Assembly: GCA_963839165.1 (NCBI GenBank)
Contig: CAWIUG010000011.1
Location: 261,505 to 325,504 of the forward strand
From: DATFVA01 sp963839165
GTDB taxonomy: Bacteria; Bacteroidota; Ignavibacteria; Ignavibacteriales; Ignavibacteriaceae
DNA length: 64,000 nt
Reading direction: 5' to 3'
Shown here in pieces: positions 1-9,200 of this stretch; position 1 is the first letter of the stretch; every line of letters starts with the position of its first letter. The position numbers were made by a program, and so were the translations under genes. The notes below the pieces were generated by a model, which saw nothing but the letters and a program-made list of their open reading frames with translations, searched no databases and was not told the DNA's origin.

Positions 1-2
1 TT

Positions 3-2549
3 ATTTTTGCTTTAGTTTCATTACCTGCCTATGCAGCAAATCATTATGTCGACAAGAATGCAGCCGGGAGCAATAACGGAAGCAGCTGGAGCAATGCCTG
101 GGAAAGTTTCGGGGCGATCAGCTGGAGCAGCGTAAATGCAGGAGACATAATATATATATCAGGAGGAAGTGATTCGACGATATATAACGAGACGCTGACA
201 GTAGGAAAAAGCGGAACATCGGGCAGCAGAATAGTAATCTCTCACGGAACAGAGAGCGGACATAACGGAAAAGTTATAATAGACGGTGGTAACACCCTAA
301 GCAACGGAATTTTAGTCAATGGGCGATCCTATGTAACGGTAACAGGATTTACAGTAAGATATACACACGACGGGTCAATCGAGGTAAGCAATTCAGACCA
401 TATAATAGTAGAGAATTGTGATATAACAGTAACGGGAAGAGCGGGAGTATATGTCAGACAGAATAATAATATAGAAGTCAGAGGATGCAACATAGCCACA
501 GGAAGCTATGTAAACACACAGACAGACGGGATGTACTCTCAGCTGAATACAGATAACGTATACCACAACAACCACATTGTAGTAAATAACAGTGAACCTA
601 CAGGGCACGATGACTGTATCCAGTCCTACCAGGATAATAACCTGACAGTACACTCAAATTACCTTGAGCAGAACAACAGCAAACCGAATAACTCACAGGG
701 AATATATGCAACTACTCCAACCGGAGGGGTATTCAAGTTCTATAATAACATAGTGAATCTGACGCAGTCGGGAAGTAACGGAATAACCTTCAGAAGACTG
801 ACGGGTGTAGGGACAGTACAGATAGTAGGAAACACGGCATATGGACAGAACTCTGCAACACTGATTCAGACAACAGAGGTAGATGATCCGGTAATAAAGA
901 ATAATGTCATTTACTCAGGATCAGCGGCATTTGGAGCCAGGGTAATAAACTGGGCAGGAAATCCATCCAACATAGATAACAACATAATATATGTACCAAA
1001 CTCAGCTAATGTATGGAGTTTTAATGGCGTCTCAAAGAGCTGGAGTCAGTGGAAGGCATTGGGGTTTGATGTACACGGAAAGAATGCTGACCCGAAGTTT
1101 ACAAGTATAAACAACAAGAATTTCAGTCTGCAGCAGACCTCACCGGGAGTAGACGCAGGACTGGCAGCAGGGTCACCGTATAATGTAGACATAATGGGAG
1201 TAAGCAGGCCACAGGGACAGAATTATGATATGGGAGCCTATGAGTACAATGGAGGAAATCCTAATCCGGATACGACACCTCCGGAGGTTACGGGAGCTGA
1301 ACTCGCGGATTCTATAACGGTTCTTGTTCATTTTTCCGAAGCAGTCTCACAGGCAACAGCCGAAAATGAATCAAATTATTCTATAAGTGAGGGAATTGGA
1401 GTAACTTCAGCATTATTATCCCCTGACGGTTTGGATGTTACGCTTAGCACTGAAATGCATCTAGTAGGACCTGTCTACTCAGTTACAGTCGTTAATGTTC
1501 AGGATCCTGCAGGTAATACAATTTCGGCTAATGCAAATTCGGCTCAATATCAGTTAATAGTCAATCCCGAAGGAGACTTAAACCAGCTTAATATAATTGG
1601 GGCGGCTTCATCAAACTGGTATCAGAACTATGTGCCCCCATTAACAATTGACGGGAATTCAGATCCCTCTTCAGAATCAAGATGGGCAGGTTCCGTACCA
1701 ATGCCCGATACTATAACTTTTGACCTCGGAGAATTAAAGCTCATCAAACAGAGTAAGTTTTCTTTCTACAAATGGGATCAGAGTCGTGTTTACCATTATG
1801 AGGTGCTGGTTTCATCGGATAATATCAATTGGTTCCAGGTAGTATCTAATGCTCCCTCCGATGCTTCTCAATGGTCGGTGATGAGTTTCTATCCAATAGC
1901 AGGGCAGTATGTAAGACTTATATCCATCGACAATAATGAAAGCTCGTTTGCTGGTGTCTGGGAAGCAGAAATATGGGGTTCTGCTGCTCCTATTCCCGTA
2001 GAACTTACCTCGTTTACAGCAGAGCAGTTAAATAATTCAATAGTGATCAAATGGGCAACAGCAACTGAAACTAATAACAAAGGTTTTGAGGTTCAGAAAA
2101 AAAATAACGGTGATTATACAGTAATAGGATTTGTAGAAGGTCATGGAACAACGTCGGAGAAGTATGATTATAAATTCAATGACAATGAAGTCCAGCCAGG
2201 TGAGTCGACCTATAGAATAAGACAGGTAGACTTTGACGGTGCTTTCGAATATTCTGATGAAGTTACCATCTCTATAGAGAAGCCTGAGGGTTTTGAACTA
2301 AGTCAGAATTATCCTAATCCTTTTAATCCAACAACCAAAATACAGTTCAGTATTCCTGTTGATAATCATGTCAAACTGACCTTATATAACCTTCTGGGAG
2401 AAAGAGTTAAAGATATAATTGATAATGATTATAAGGCAGGGACGCATGAGATCAACTTAAACGCTTCGGGGCTATCCAGCGGGGTTTACCTGTATAAGAT
2501 CGAAACCGGAAATTTTGTGAGTATTAAGAAAATGATGGTGATGAAATAA
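3..2549 (+). CDS. Secreted beta-helix protein with discoidin domain and T9SS sorting tail (5' partial)
   Basis: The reading frame is open from base 3 and its start lies before the window. The first residues (ALVSLPAYA, then ANHYVDKNAAG) look like the end of a signal peptide. Domains over the 848 visible residues: a right-handed parallel beta-helix rich in short N/G/I/V repeats (about 12-410), an SbsA-type Ig-like domain beginning TTPPEVTGAEL (about 422-520), an F5/8 type C (discoidin) carbohydrate-binding domain (about 530-660), a fibronectin-like segment, and a C-terminal domain with YPNPFNPTT followed by GLSSGVYLYKI. That tail is the type IX secretion sorting domain of Bacteroidota and Ignavibacteria. 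The architecture fits an exported or surface-bound polysaccharide-active protein. No catalytic residues can be assigned, so lyase activity is only possible. Confidence 0.85.
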   Translation: MFALVSLPAYAANHYVDKNAAGSNNGSSWSNAWESFGAISWSSVNAGDIIYISGGSDSTIYNETLTVGKSGTSGSRIVISHGTESGHNGKVIIDGGNTLSNGILVNGRSYVTVTGFTVRYTHDGSIEVSNSDHIIVENCDITVTGRAGVYVRQNNNIEVRGCNIATGSYVNTQTDGMYSQLNTDNVYHNNHIVVNNSEPTGHDDCIQSYQDNNLTVHSNYLEQNNSKPNNSQGIYATTPTGGVFKFYNNIVNLTQSGSNGITFRRLTGVGTVQIVGNTAYGQNSATLIQTTEVDDPVIKNNVIYSGSAAFGARVINWAGNPSNIDNNIIYVPNSANVWSFNGVSKSWSQWKALGFDVHGKNADPKFTSINNKNFSLQQTSPGVDAGLAAGSPYNVDIMGVSRPQGQNYDMGAYEYNGGNPNPDTTPPEVTGAELADSITVLVHFSEAVSQATAENESNYSISEGIGVTSALLSPDGLDVTLSTEMHLVGPVYSVTVVNVQDPAGNTISANANSAQYQLIVNPEGDLNQLNIIGAASSNWYQNYVPPLTIDGNSDPSSESRWAGSVPMPDTITFDLGELKLIKQSKFSFYKWDQSRVYHYEVLVSSDNINWFQVVSNAPSDASQWSVMSFYPIAGQYVRLISIDNNESSFAGVWEAEIWGSAAPIPVELTSFTAEQLNNSIVIKWATATETNNKGFEVQKKNNGDYTVIGFVEGHGTTSEKYDYKFNDNEVQPGESTYRIRQVDFDGAFEYSDEVTISIEKPEGFELSQNYPNPFNPTTKIQFSIPVDNHVKLTLYNLLGERVKDIIDNDYKAGTHEINLNASGLSSGVYLYKIETGNFVSIKKMMVMK

Positions 2550-2574
2550 CGACAATAGCTGCCATCACTATTAT

Positions 2575-2611
2575 AATCCTTTCCGGACTCCCGCCGGAAA
2601 GGATTTTTTTT
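2575..2611 (+). terminator. Rho-independent terminator
   Basis: A perfect 12-bp stem (AATCCTTTCCGG / CCGGAAAGGATT) with a 7-nt loop is followed by a run of T. It lies 25 bases after the stop of the beta-helix gene and directly before the convergent thioesterase gene. Confidence 0.9.
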
Positions 2612-3356
2612 ATAACTTTTCAGAGAATTCTATAGCTGCCTGGAAAACTATTTTAGAAGTTGATTTATTTGAACCTTCTATTAGATAAGAATTATCTTTA
2701 CCCCGATCTGATTTGTAAACTTCTATTAAATCATAATACATCAACTCAGAAACAAAATTGACCGATATATTTCTCACCATAAATTTTTCGTGCTGCTCTT
2801 TTGTGAAACTATCTGTTATCATTTCTATATATTTGATATTGTTTACATGCTGATTCAAATCGATATCGGTGTATCTCATATGTCGGTTAAAAAGGAACTC
2901 CCCACCTTTCATTTCTGAAATTTTCCCTGGTAAAGAATCCAGCGCAGATACCTTTTCCTGATAGTTGATCGGAGCAGGCAGATTTGAAGTATCAATGATC
3001 CTTTTTGAAGTTATATTTATTGGCAGCCAGGCTGTGGTTGCCTTGATAATTATCTCCTCTTTATTGTTATAGATCAGAAAATCTCTTATAGAATAAAGTT
3101 TATACTTTTTCTTGGGCCAGGTTTTAATCCTGATTTCATCACCGAACCCCGGGAGTAAAGAAATCTCTACGTTTGTCCACGTCAGTACCCATCCATAGTT
3201 ATGTTTAATTAGTGCAGTATAACCAAGATCTAATTTGTCAGCATGTGCAGCCGCTGTATCCTGGAGGTAGATGAAAAGTGAATCTAATCTCAGCCGGTTG
3301 GTAAAGTCGGCATCGTGGGCCTGTACTATCTGACTTTTTTCAAAAAATTCTAACAC
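2610..3356 (-). CDS. Acyl-ACP thioesterase
   Basis: The 248-residue cytosolic protein has the double hot-dog layout of FatA/FatB-type acyl-ACP thioesterases (Acyl-ACP_TE family), which release free fatty acids from acyl carrier protein. The N-terminal hot-dog carries the typical long helix (LQDTAAAHADKL) and the strand GWVLTWTNVEI. The second contains RYTDIDLNQHVNNIKYIEMI near residues 160-180, the family's catalytic DxNxHVNN motif with its Asn and His. Length is normal for bacterial members. It converges on the upstream beta-helix gene across a terminator. A GC-rich structured stretch lies about 120 bases in front of its start. The acyl chain specificity cannot be read from the sequence. Confidence 0.85.
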   Translation of the reverse strand: MLEFFEKSQIVQAHDADFTNRLRLDSLFIYLQDTAAAHADKLDLGYTALIKHNYGWVLTWTNVEISLLPGFGDEIRIKTWPKKKYKLYSIRDFLIYNNKEEIIIKATTAWLPINITSKRIIDTSNLPAPINYQEKVSALDSLPGKISEMKGGEFLFNRHMRYTDIDLNQHVNNIKYIEMITDSFTKEQHEKFMVRNISVNFVSELMYYDLIEVYKSDRGKDNSYLIEGSNKSTSKIVFQAAIEFSEKL

Positions 3357-3671
3357 GTGGTAATTCCTTTCCGGTGAGAATACTATATGAATTCAGTCCT
3401 CCAAAATAAATTTCTGCGTCTTAAATACAACTTTTTGCAGATTTTAATTATTTTAGAACAGCAATTAGTTTGAAAATTGAGAAGGCCGGATTTAAAGGAT
3501 TCTTTCGGCTATCACCCGGCCTGCAACTCCGATCCTACCGGGGTCCTCCCCCTCTTGTGACAGCTACCCAACTTCGCTTAGATTAGCTTGAAAATGCGTA
3601 AACCTTTAAAAACTCTTGCTTTTATAAATACTCTATCGTATATTTACGATTAACGATTGAATGAGGTTTGG
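3357..3671. other. Divergent intergenic region with GC-rich structured segment
   Basis: This gap separates the thioesterase (minus) from arsR (plus). Its middle (about 3484-3575) is much more GC-rich than its surroundings. It can fold: GGCCGG at 3484-3489 pairs with CCGGCC at 3516-3521, and a short GGGG/CCCC hairpin lies near 3540-3551, with a GGGG-AGGA-CCCC tetraloop when read on the minus strand. I could not match it to any riboswitch or RNA family I know. A cis-acting leader of the thioesterase, a small RNA or a dispersed repeat are all possible. Confidence 0.4.
3635..3650 (+). promoter_or_regulatory. Candidate ArsR operator
   Basis: The sequence ATCGTA-TATT-TACGAT is a perfect 6-bp inverted repeat with a 4-nt spacer. 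A further half-site (AACGATT) follows at once. It sits 22 bases before the preferred arsR start, where an ArsR/SmtB-family repressor would block transcription. The assignment rests on position and symmetry. Confidence 0.55.
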
Positions 3672-3989
3672 ATGGCTTTTTCAAAGAAACAGGAATTTAC
3701 TGAAGGTGATGCATGGTTAGCTGACATCAGCAAGGCTCTGTCTCACCCTGCAAGGATCAGGATTCTTAAAATTCTGAGCAGTATGAATGTTTGTATGTGC
3801 GGTGATCTTGTTGAACTACTCCCACTTTCTCAATCAACCGTATCCCAGCATTTAAAAGAACTTAAAAGAGTGGGGTTAATAAAGGGTGAAATAGAAGGAC
3901 CAAAAGTCTGTTACTGTATAAACGAGCAGATCTTAACAAAAGCTAAAAAAGAAATAGATGAGCTTTTTAAAGCCGTCTGTGCCTGTTAA
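3672..3989 (+). CDS. arsR: ArsR-family arsenite-responsive repressor
   Basis: This 105-residue winged-helix protein (HTH_5/ArsR family) would repress the arsenic operon and release DNA when As(III) binds. The recognition helix region reads LSQSTVSQHLKELKRVGLI. The pair Cys41-x-Cys43 (VCMCGDL) matches the classic metalloid site of the ELCVCDL type, and a further CxC ends the protein. The start at ATG 3672 is preferred because GAGG lies 5 bases upstream; an in-frame TTG at 3657 would add five residues. It leads an arsR-arsM-arsC-acr3 operon, 18 bases before arsM, and follows an operator-like palindrome. Confidence 0.92.
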   Translation: MAFSKKQEFTEGDAWLADISKALSHPARIRILKILSSMNVCMCGDLVELLPLSQSTVSQHLKELKRVGLIKGEIEGPKVCYCINEQILTKAKKEIDELFKAVCAC

Positions 3990-4007
3990 AAACAAAAGGA
4001 GAGAAAA

Positions 4008-4805
4008 ATGAGCTCAGCCGAAAATGAAATTAAAAATGTAGTTAAGGAAAAGTATACCGAGATTGCAGTACTCACCGAGAAAAAATGCTGCTGCGGTTCG
4101 AATAACAAGATTGTCGGTTATACAATTATGAAAGATGAATACGATAAGCTCGAAGGGTATGTTAAGGATGCCGACCTTGGACTGGGATGCGGACTACCAA
4201 CCGAATTTGCCGGCATAAAAAAAGGTGATACCGTAGTTGATCTCGGAAGCGGAGCAGGAAATGACGTTTTTGTTGCCAGGGCGATTGTGGGTGATAAAGG
4301 GAAGATAATCGGACTGGACTTTACAGCCGAAATGGTTAATAAAGCTATAAGAAACAAAGAAAAACTCGGCTTTCAAAATGTTGAATTCCAGTTAGGTGAA
4401 ATAGAATCGATGCCTCTCATCAATGATATTGCAGATGTTGTTATCTCAAACTGCGTGCTTAATCTTGTGCCTGATAAAAGGAAAGCATTTTCAGAAATTT
4501 TTAGAGTTCTGAAACCGGGAGCCCATCTTTGTGTTTCTGATATTGTTATCAAAGGTGAACTGCATCCTGAGCTGAAGAAATCGGCTGAGATGTATGCAGG
4601 TTGTGTAGCAGGCGCACTTCAGCAGGATGATTACATAAATATTATTAAGGAAACCGGGTTTAGTGATATAGAGATCAAAAAAGTAAAAACGATCAACCTG
4701 CCCGATGAACTTCTATTGAAATACCTGTCTTCTGCTGAGATAGAAAACTACAAGCAAAAAATTGAAGGCATTTACAGTATTACTGTAGTTGCATATAAAA
4801 AATAA
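4008..4805 (+). CDS. arsM: Arsenite S-adenosylmethionine methyltransferase
   Basis: ArsM methylates As(III) using SAM, giving methylated and finally volatile arsines. The 265-residue protein has the Rossmann SAM-binding motif VVDLGSGAGND and the three ArsM cysteine positions: the CCC at 27-29 (KKCCCG), Cys149 (SNCVLNLV) and Cys199 (YAGCVAGAL). Those cysteines separate it from ordinary UbiE-like methyltransferases. An AAGGAG-type ribosome site precedes the ATG. It lies 18 bases after arsR and 6 bases before arsC, so detoxification here combines methylation with reduction and efflux. Confidence 0.93.
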   Translation: MSSAENEIKNVVKEKYTEIAVLTEKKCCCGSNNKIVGYTIMKDEYDKLEGYVKDADLGLGCGLPTEFAGIKKGDTVVDLGSGAGNDVFVARAIVGDKGKIIGLDFTAEMVNKAIRNKEKLGFQNVEFQLGEIESMPLINDIADVVISNCVLNLVPDKRKAFSEIFRVLKPGAHLCVSDIVIKGELHPELKKSAEMYAGCVAGALQQDDYINIIKETGFSDIEIKKVKTINLPDELLLKYLSSAEIENYKQKIEGIYSITVVAYKK

Positions 4806-4811
4806 GGCACT

Positions 4812-5243
4812 ATGAAAATATTAATACTCTGCACGGGCAATTCCTGCCGAAGCCAGATGGCTGAAGGGTTTCTTAAATCTTTCGACTCAACACTTGATGT
4901 TTACTCAGCCGGAACTAATCCGGCTGAGAAGGTTAGTCAAAAAGCGGTTATGGTTATGAAAGAGAAGGGAGTGGATATCAGTGGAGGGAGACCTGAAAAC
5001 GTTGATCGTTATGTAAGGGATTCATTCGATTATGTAATTACTGTCTGTGATAATGCACGGGAAACCTGTCCTGTCTTTTTGGGAAAAGTTAAAGAGAAGC
5101 TGCATTTAGGTTTTGAAGATCCCGCAGAAGCAAAGGGAAGCGACGAGGAAGTACTAAGCTTCTATAGAAGAATAAGAGATGAAATTGAAACTGCTTTTTC
5201 TGATTTCTACGAGGTTAATATAAAGCAGGGCGGCAATGAATAA
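4812..5243 (+). CDS. arsC: Arsenate reductase, thioredoxin-coupled (LMW-PTP fold)
   Basis: This protein reduces As(V) to As(III) in the cytosol. The 143-residue sequence begins with the P-loop CTGNSCR (Cys7-x5-Arg13) of the low-molecular-weight phosphatase fold. The two further redox cysteines are in VCDNARETCPVF (Cys79 and Cys86), as in the Staphylococcus and Bacillus type that uses thioredoxin. Its last 8 bases overlap the start of acr3, which suggests translational coupling, so arsenite would be made next to its exporter. Confidence 0.93.
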   Translation: MKILILCTGNSCRSQMAEGFLKSFDSTLDVYSAGTNPAEKVSQKAVMVMKEKGVDISGGRPENVDRYVRDSFDYVITVCDNARETCPVFLGKVKEKLHLGFEDPAEAKGSDEEVLSFYRRIRDEIETAFSDFYEVNIKQGGNE

Positions 5244-6282
5244 AAGATTATCGTTCATCGATCGTTATTTAACTTTATGGATATTTGCAGCAATGCTGCT
5301 CGGCATTTTGAGCGGATACGTTTTCCCTGGTATCGCCGGGTTCTGGAACACATTTCAGTCAGGCTCAACCAATATTCCAATAGCCGTGGGATTGATCCTT
5401 ATGATGTACCCTCCCCTGGCAAAGGTTAAGTATGAAGAACTCCCTGGTATATTTAAAAACCTAAAAGTGCTTACACTTTCGCTAGTACAGAACTGGATAA
5501 TCGGTCCTATCCTGATGTTCTTTCTTGCAATAATTTTCCTTCACGATTACCCTGAATATATGTCGGGGTTAATACTGATAGGGCTCGCACGGTGTATTGC
5601 AATGGTCATTGTCTGGAATGATCTTGCAGAGGGAGATCCCGAATACGCTGCAGGGCTGGTGGCATTTAATTCAATCTTCCAGGTATTGTTCTTCTCTCTA
5701 TATGCTTACCTATTTATCACAATTTTTCCACGCTGGTTCGGATTAAACAGCTTTGTTGTTGATATCTCAATAAGACAGATTGCTGAAAGCGTTCTGATCT
5801 ATCTCGGAATTCCTTTCTTTGGAGGAATGATAACGAGATATCTTCTTATTAAGATGAAAGACAGGGCATGGTATCATCAGAAATTTATCCCGAAGATCAG
5901 TCCTATTACCTTTATCGCCCTTCTGTTTACAATTTTTGTGATGTTTTCATTAAAAGGTGAATATATTGTTAAGATTCCCCTCGATGTGCTAAGGATTGCA
6001 GTTCCGCTAATTTTCTATTTCGTGATAATGTTTTTTATTTCATTTTACATGGGAAGGAAGGCAGGGGCCGGTTATTCTAAAACGACTACATTATCCTTTA
6101 CAGCTGCAAGCAACAATTTCGAACTAGCAATTGCTGTTTCTATTGCCGTATTTGGTATAAACTCCGGGGAATCATTTGCCGCTGTTATTGGTCCTCTTGT
6201 TGAAGTACCTGTCCTTATTACCCTGGTAAATGCGGCGCTCTGGGCAAAGAAGAAATATTTTAAAGAAGTTATAGCAGCCTGA
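5236..6282 (+). CDS. acr3: ACR3-type arsenite efflux permease
   Basis: This is a 348-residue inner-membrane protein with about ten hydrophobic segments, belonging to the ACR3 (bile acid:sodium symporter superfamily) arsenite exporters. The hallmark region ARCIAMVIVWNDLAEGD, with the essential cysteine of the fourth membrane segment, is present, as is the N-terminal RYLTLWIFAAMLLG. It closes the arsenic operon. Its stop codon directly abuts the stop of the convergent treS gene: the six bases TGATCA serve both genes, leaving no room for a dedicated terminator. Confidence 0.93.
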   Translation: MNKRLSFIDRYLTLWIFAAMLLGILSGYVFPGIAGFWNTFQSGSTNIPIAVGLILMMYPPLAKVKYEELPGIFKNLKVLTLSLVQNWIIGPILMFFLAIIFLHDYPEYMSGLILIGLARCIAMVIVWNDLAEGDPEYAAGLVAFNSIFQVLFFSLYAYLFITIFPRWFGLNSFVVDISIRQIAESVLIYLGIPFFGGMITRYLLIKMKDRAWYHQKFIPKISPITFIALLFTIFVMFSLKGEYIVKIPLDVLRIAVPLIFYFVIMFFISFYMGRKAGAGYSKTTTLSFTAASNNFELAIAVSIAVFGINSGESFAAVIGPLVEVPVLITLVNAALWAKKKYFKEVIAA

Positions 6283-9200
6283 TCACTGACCGGCGTACTG
6301 CTTCATTACAAGATTAATTCCCTGCATCGGGATGATCACCCAATCGGGGCGGTTGTTCAGCTCATATTCAATTTCGTAAATCGATTTATCAAGAAGGAAA
6401 ACATTCAACAATATATTAAGCTGTTCTTTATCTGAAGGAATAAAGGGATATCCTTCAGTAGTTTCCCTATATGCGTTCAGAAATGCGCCGCTTACATAGT
6501 AGAACCATGGTTCAATCCACTGCTGCATAATTCCGGCATCTTCCGGTCTTATTTTAGAGCGCTGAAAATAGACACTATAGACTGCATAATGAAATGATCT
6601 CAGCATACCCCCCACATCCCGGAAAGCAGAATATTTAAGCCGCCGTTCACCGGGTGAGCGGACAGGCTCGCCTTCAAAATCTATAATCATAAAGTCATCC
6701 CCTGTACTCAGAACCTGCCCAAGGTGGTAATCGCCATGAATCCTTATCTTCTGAGCAGAAATCTTTTTTTTCAATACCTTTTTATACTGAGCTAAAATCT
6801 TTTCCCGGAGAGAAAGTATATCTTCGGCTTCCTTCCTGATTGCAAGGGGGAGTTTGGAAAGATGGGCCGAAAAGAAATTTAATCCTTTCTTGGCGTTTGA
6901 GTAGAGCGTCTGATACAGAGCTTTCTGATAAAGGGTTGAAAATGCTTCAGGAGCGAAAGCGGAATTATCTGTGGATGCAAGTTTAATATGCATTTCTCCG
7001 GTTCTTTTCCCCAGCAGTCTCGCTTTTTCAAAAAATACAGCTCCGATATAATCCTGAAGAATAGGAGGTACATCTTCAAAATGAATATCAAAAATAGTAT
7101 TCAGGTTGGGTTCTTTCACAGGGCACTCCTCTTTCTCCGCCATTACCCTTTCAAAATATCTCCCTACAGCGTCCAATGTAACTGTCCAGGCATCTCCCTG
7201 GTTGGGGGTAAATTTCTGAAGCAGAGCGAGTACCCGTGAATCGGATGCGTTATTCTGATATTCAAGGCTCCCTGCAAAAGCAGGTACATTGGCAAAGTTC
7301 TGATCATCACTTAAAAACTTAATCATTTCAGGGTCCGGATTTTTTCCTTCTTCAACCCTCCTATAGAATTTTAAAAAGAACGTTTCACCGTAAAGAACCG
7401 ATGAATTACTCTGTTCTGCTTTCAGCACTCTTGATGATTCAGGCAATTCACCTGATTCTCCTAAATACGATCTAAATTTTTTACTTTTTATTGAAGCCAG
7501 GGTACCAATCTTACCTTTAATTTTTCTTTTCTTATGGATCATATTCAGGATCTGGGCTCGGAATTTTTCTCCATAGATGGCATCGTAAAGAAACCCTTCT
7601 TCATCAGGCAGATGAAGTCTTGAAATAATGCTCTGTGGTGAATCTTTCAGAAGCTTTTCTCCCTTACCTTCAGGGATGAAGGAAACAGCGAGCACATAAT
7701 TTTCCGGTGCTCCCATGGCGTAAGAAACCTGCAGCAGCAGTAGTGAAGCCGACTCAGTATCAAATGTTACAGAAAGATTATCTCCTATGGAAATGTTTTT
7801 AAGCTGACGGGCCTTCCCTCCAAACCATCTGCAGGTTTTCAAGTATCGCGGCAGAACCCTCCTTTCAAGCTGAGTCTTATTTTCTCCTGTAAGTATCTCC
7901 GTCCATTGCTTTTTCACTCTCATTTCGGGCAGAGTCTTTTCATCTATCTCATCCTGGTATCTTCTCTCCTTCACCAGTCTGAACCAGTAATGGTCGTATG
8001 GTCCCAGGGTAACAATGTAAGGTTTATCTGTTATGTAAGGAAAGGTGTTCTGACTGAACATTTCTTCCGGGGTGTACCCATTAAGTTCTTCCGTATTCAG
8101 CCTGACAACCTGAGCAAACCGCGAAAGGTTAATTACTACCAATATAATTTCTTCTTCGTGGCTGCGTATAAAAGACAATATTTTTGGATTATCGGATGAA
8201 ATAAATTTAAGATCACCACGGCTGAGAGCTTTAGATTGTTTCCTCATAGCAATAAGCCGCTTCATCCACCACAGAGGAGATGAAAGATTTCTTTCCTGTA
8301 TTTCAACATTGACCGATTGATACAGATATTCTGAATCTATTATAACGGGCAGATATAGCTTTTGAGGATTGGCTTTTGAGAATCCTGCATTCCTGTCTGC
8401 CGTCCACTGCATTGGTGTCCGCACACCATCCCTATCTCCAAGATAATAATTATCACCCATCCCGATCTCATCCCCATAGTATATAACGGGAGTTCCCGGA
8501 AGCGAAAACAACAGAATGTTGATCAGTTCAATCTTCTTTTTATTATTCTCAAGTAAAGGTGAAAGTCTCCTTCTTATCCCCAGGTTCAGTCGTGCCCGCG
8601 GATCCTGGGCAAATATCCTGTACATATAATCCCTTTCCTCATCAGTAACCATTTCCAGAGTAAGCTCATCGTGGTTACGAAGAAACATCACCCACTGGCA
8701 ATTACCGGGAATTTCAGGTGTCTGTTCTAAAATATTAATAACAGGAAACCGGTCTTCCATTCTTAATGCCATAAACAGCCTCGGCATTACCGGAAAATGA
8801 AATGCCATATGAGATTCATCTCCATCTCCAAAATAGGCAACAGAATCCTCAGGCCACTGGTTAGCTTCGGCAAGCAGCATTCTGCTCTTAAATTTTTTAT
8901 CGACGTGAGCCCTCAATTTTTTCAGGAACGCATGCGTTTCAGGAAGATTCTCGCAATTAGTTCCTTCACGCTCATACAGGTAAGGGACAGCGTCAAGTCT
9001 CATTCCGTCAACACCTATACCGAACCAATAATCCAGTACCTTCAGGATTTCTTCCTGAACCTTCGGATTATCATAATTAAGATCAGGCTGATGCGAATAG
9101 AACCTGTGCCAGTAGTATGCATCAGCTGCGGGGTCGTAGGTCCAGTTGCTCGTTTCAAAATCCTGAAAAATGATTCTTGCCTCACTATATCTGGAAGGAT

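Noticed and set aside
3484..3575. Known riboswitch or SRP RNA
   Set aside because: Cobalamin, TPP, SAM, FMN, glycine, c-di-GMP and SRP signature strings were looked for on both strands and not found.
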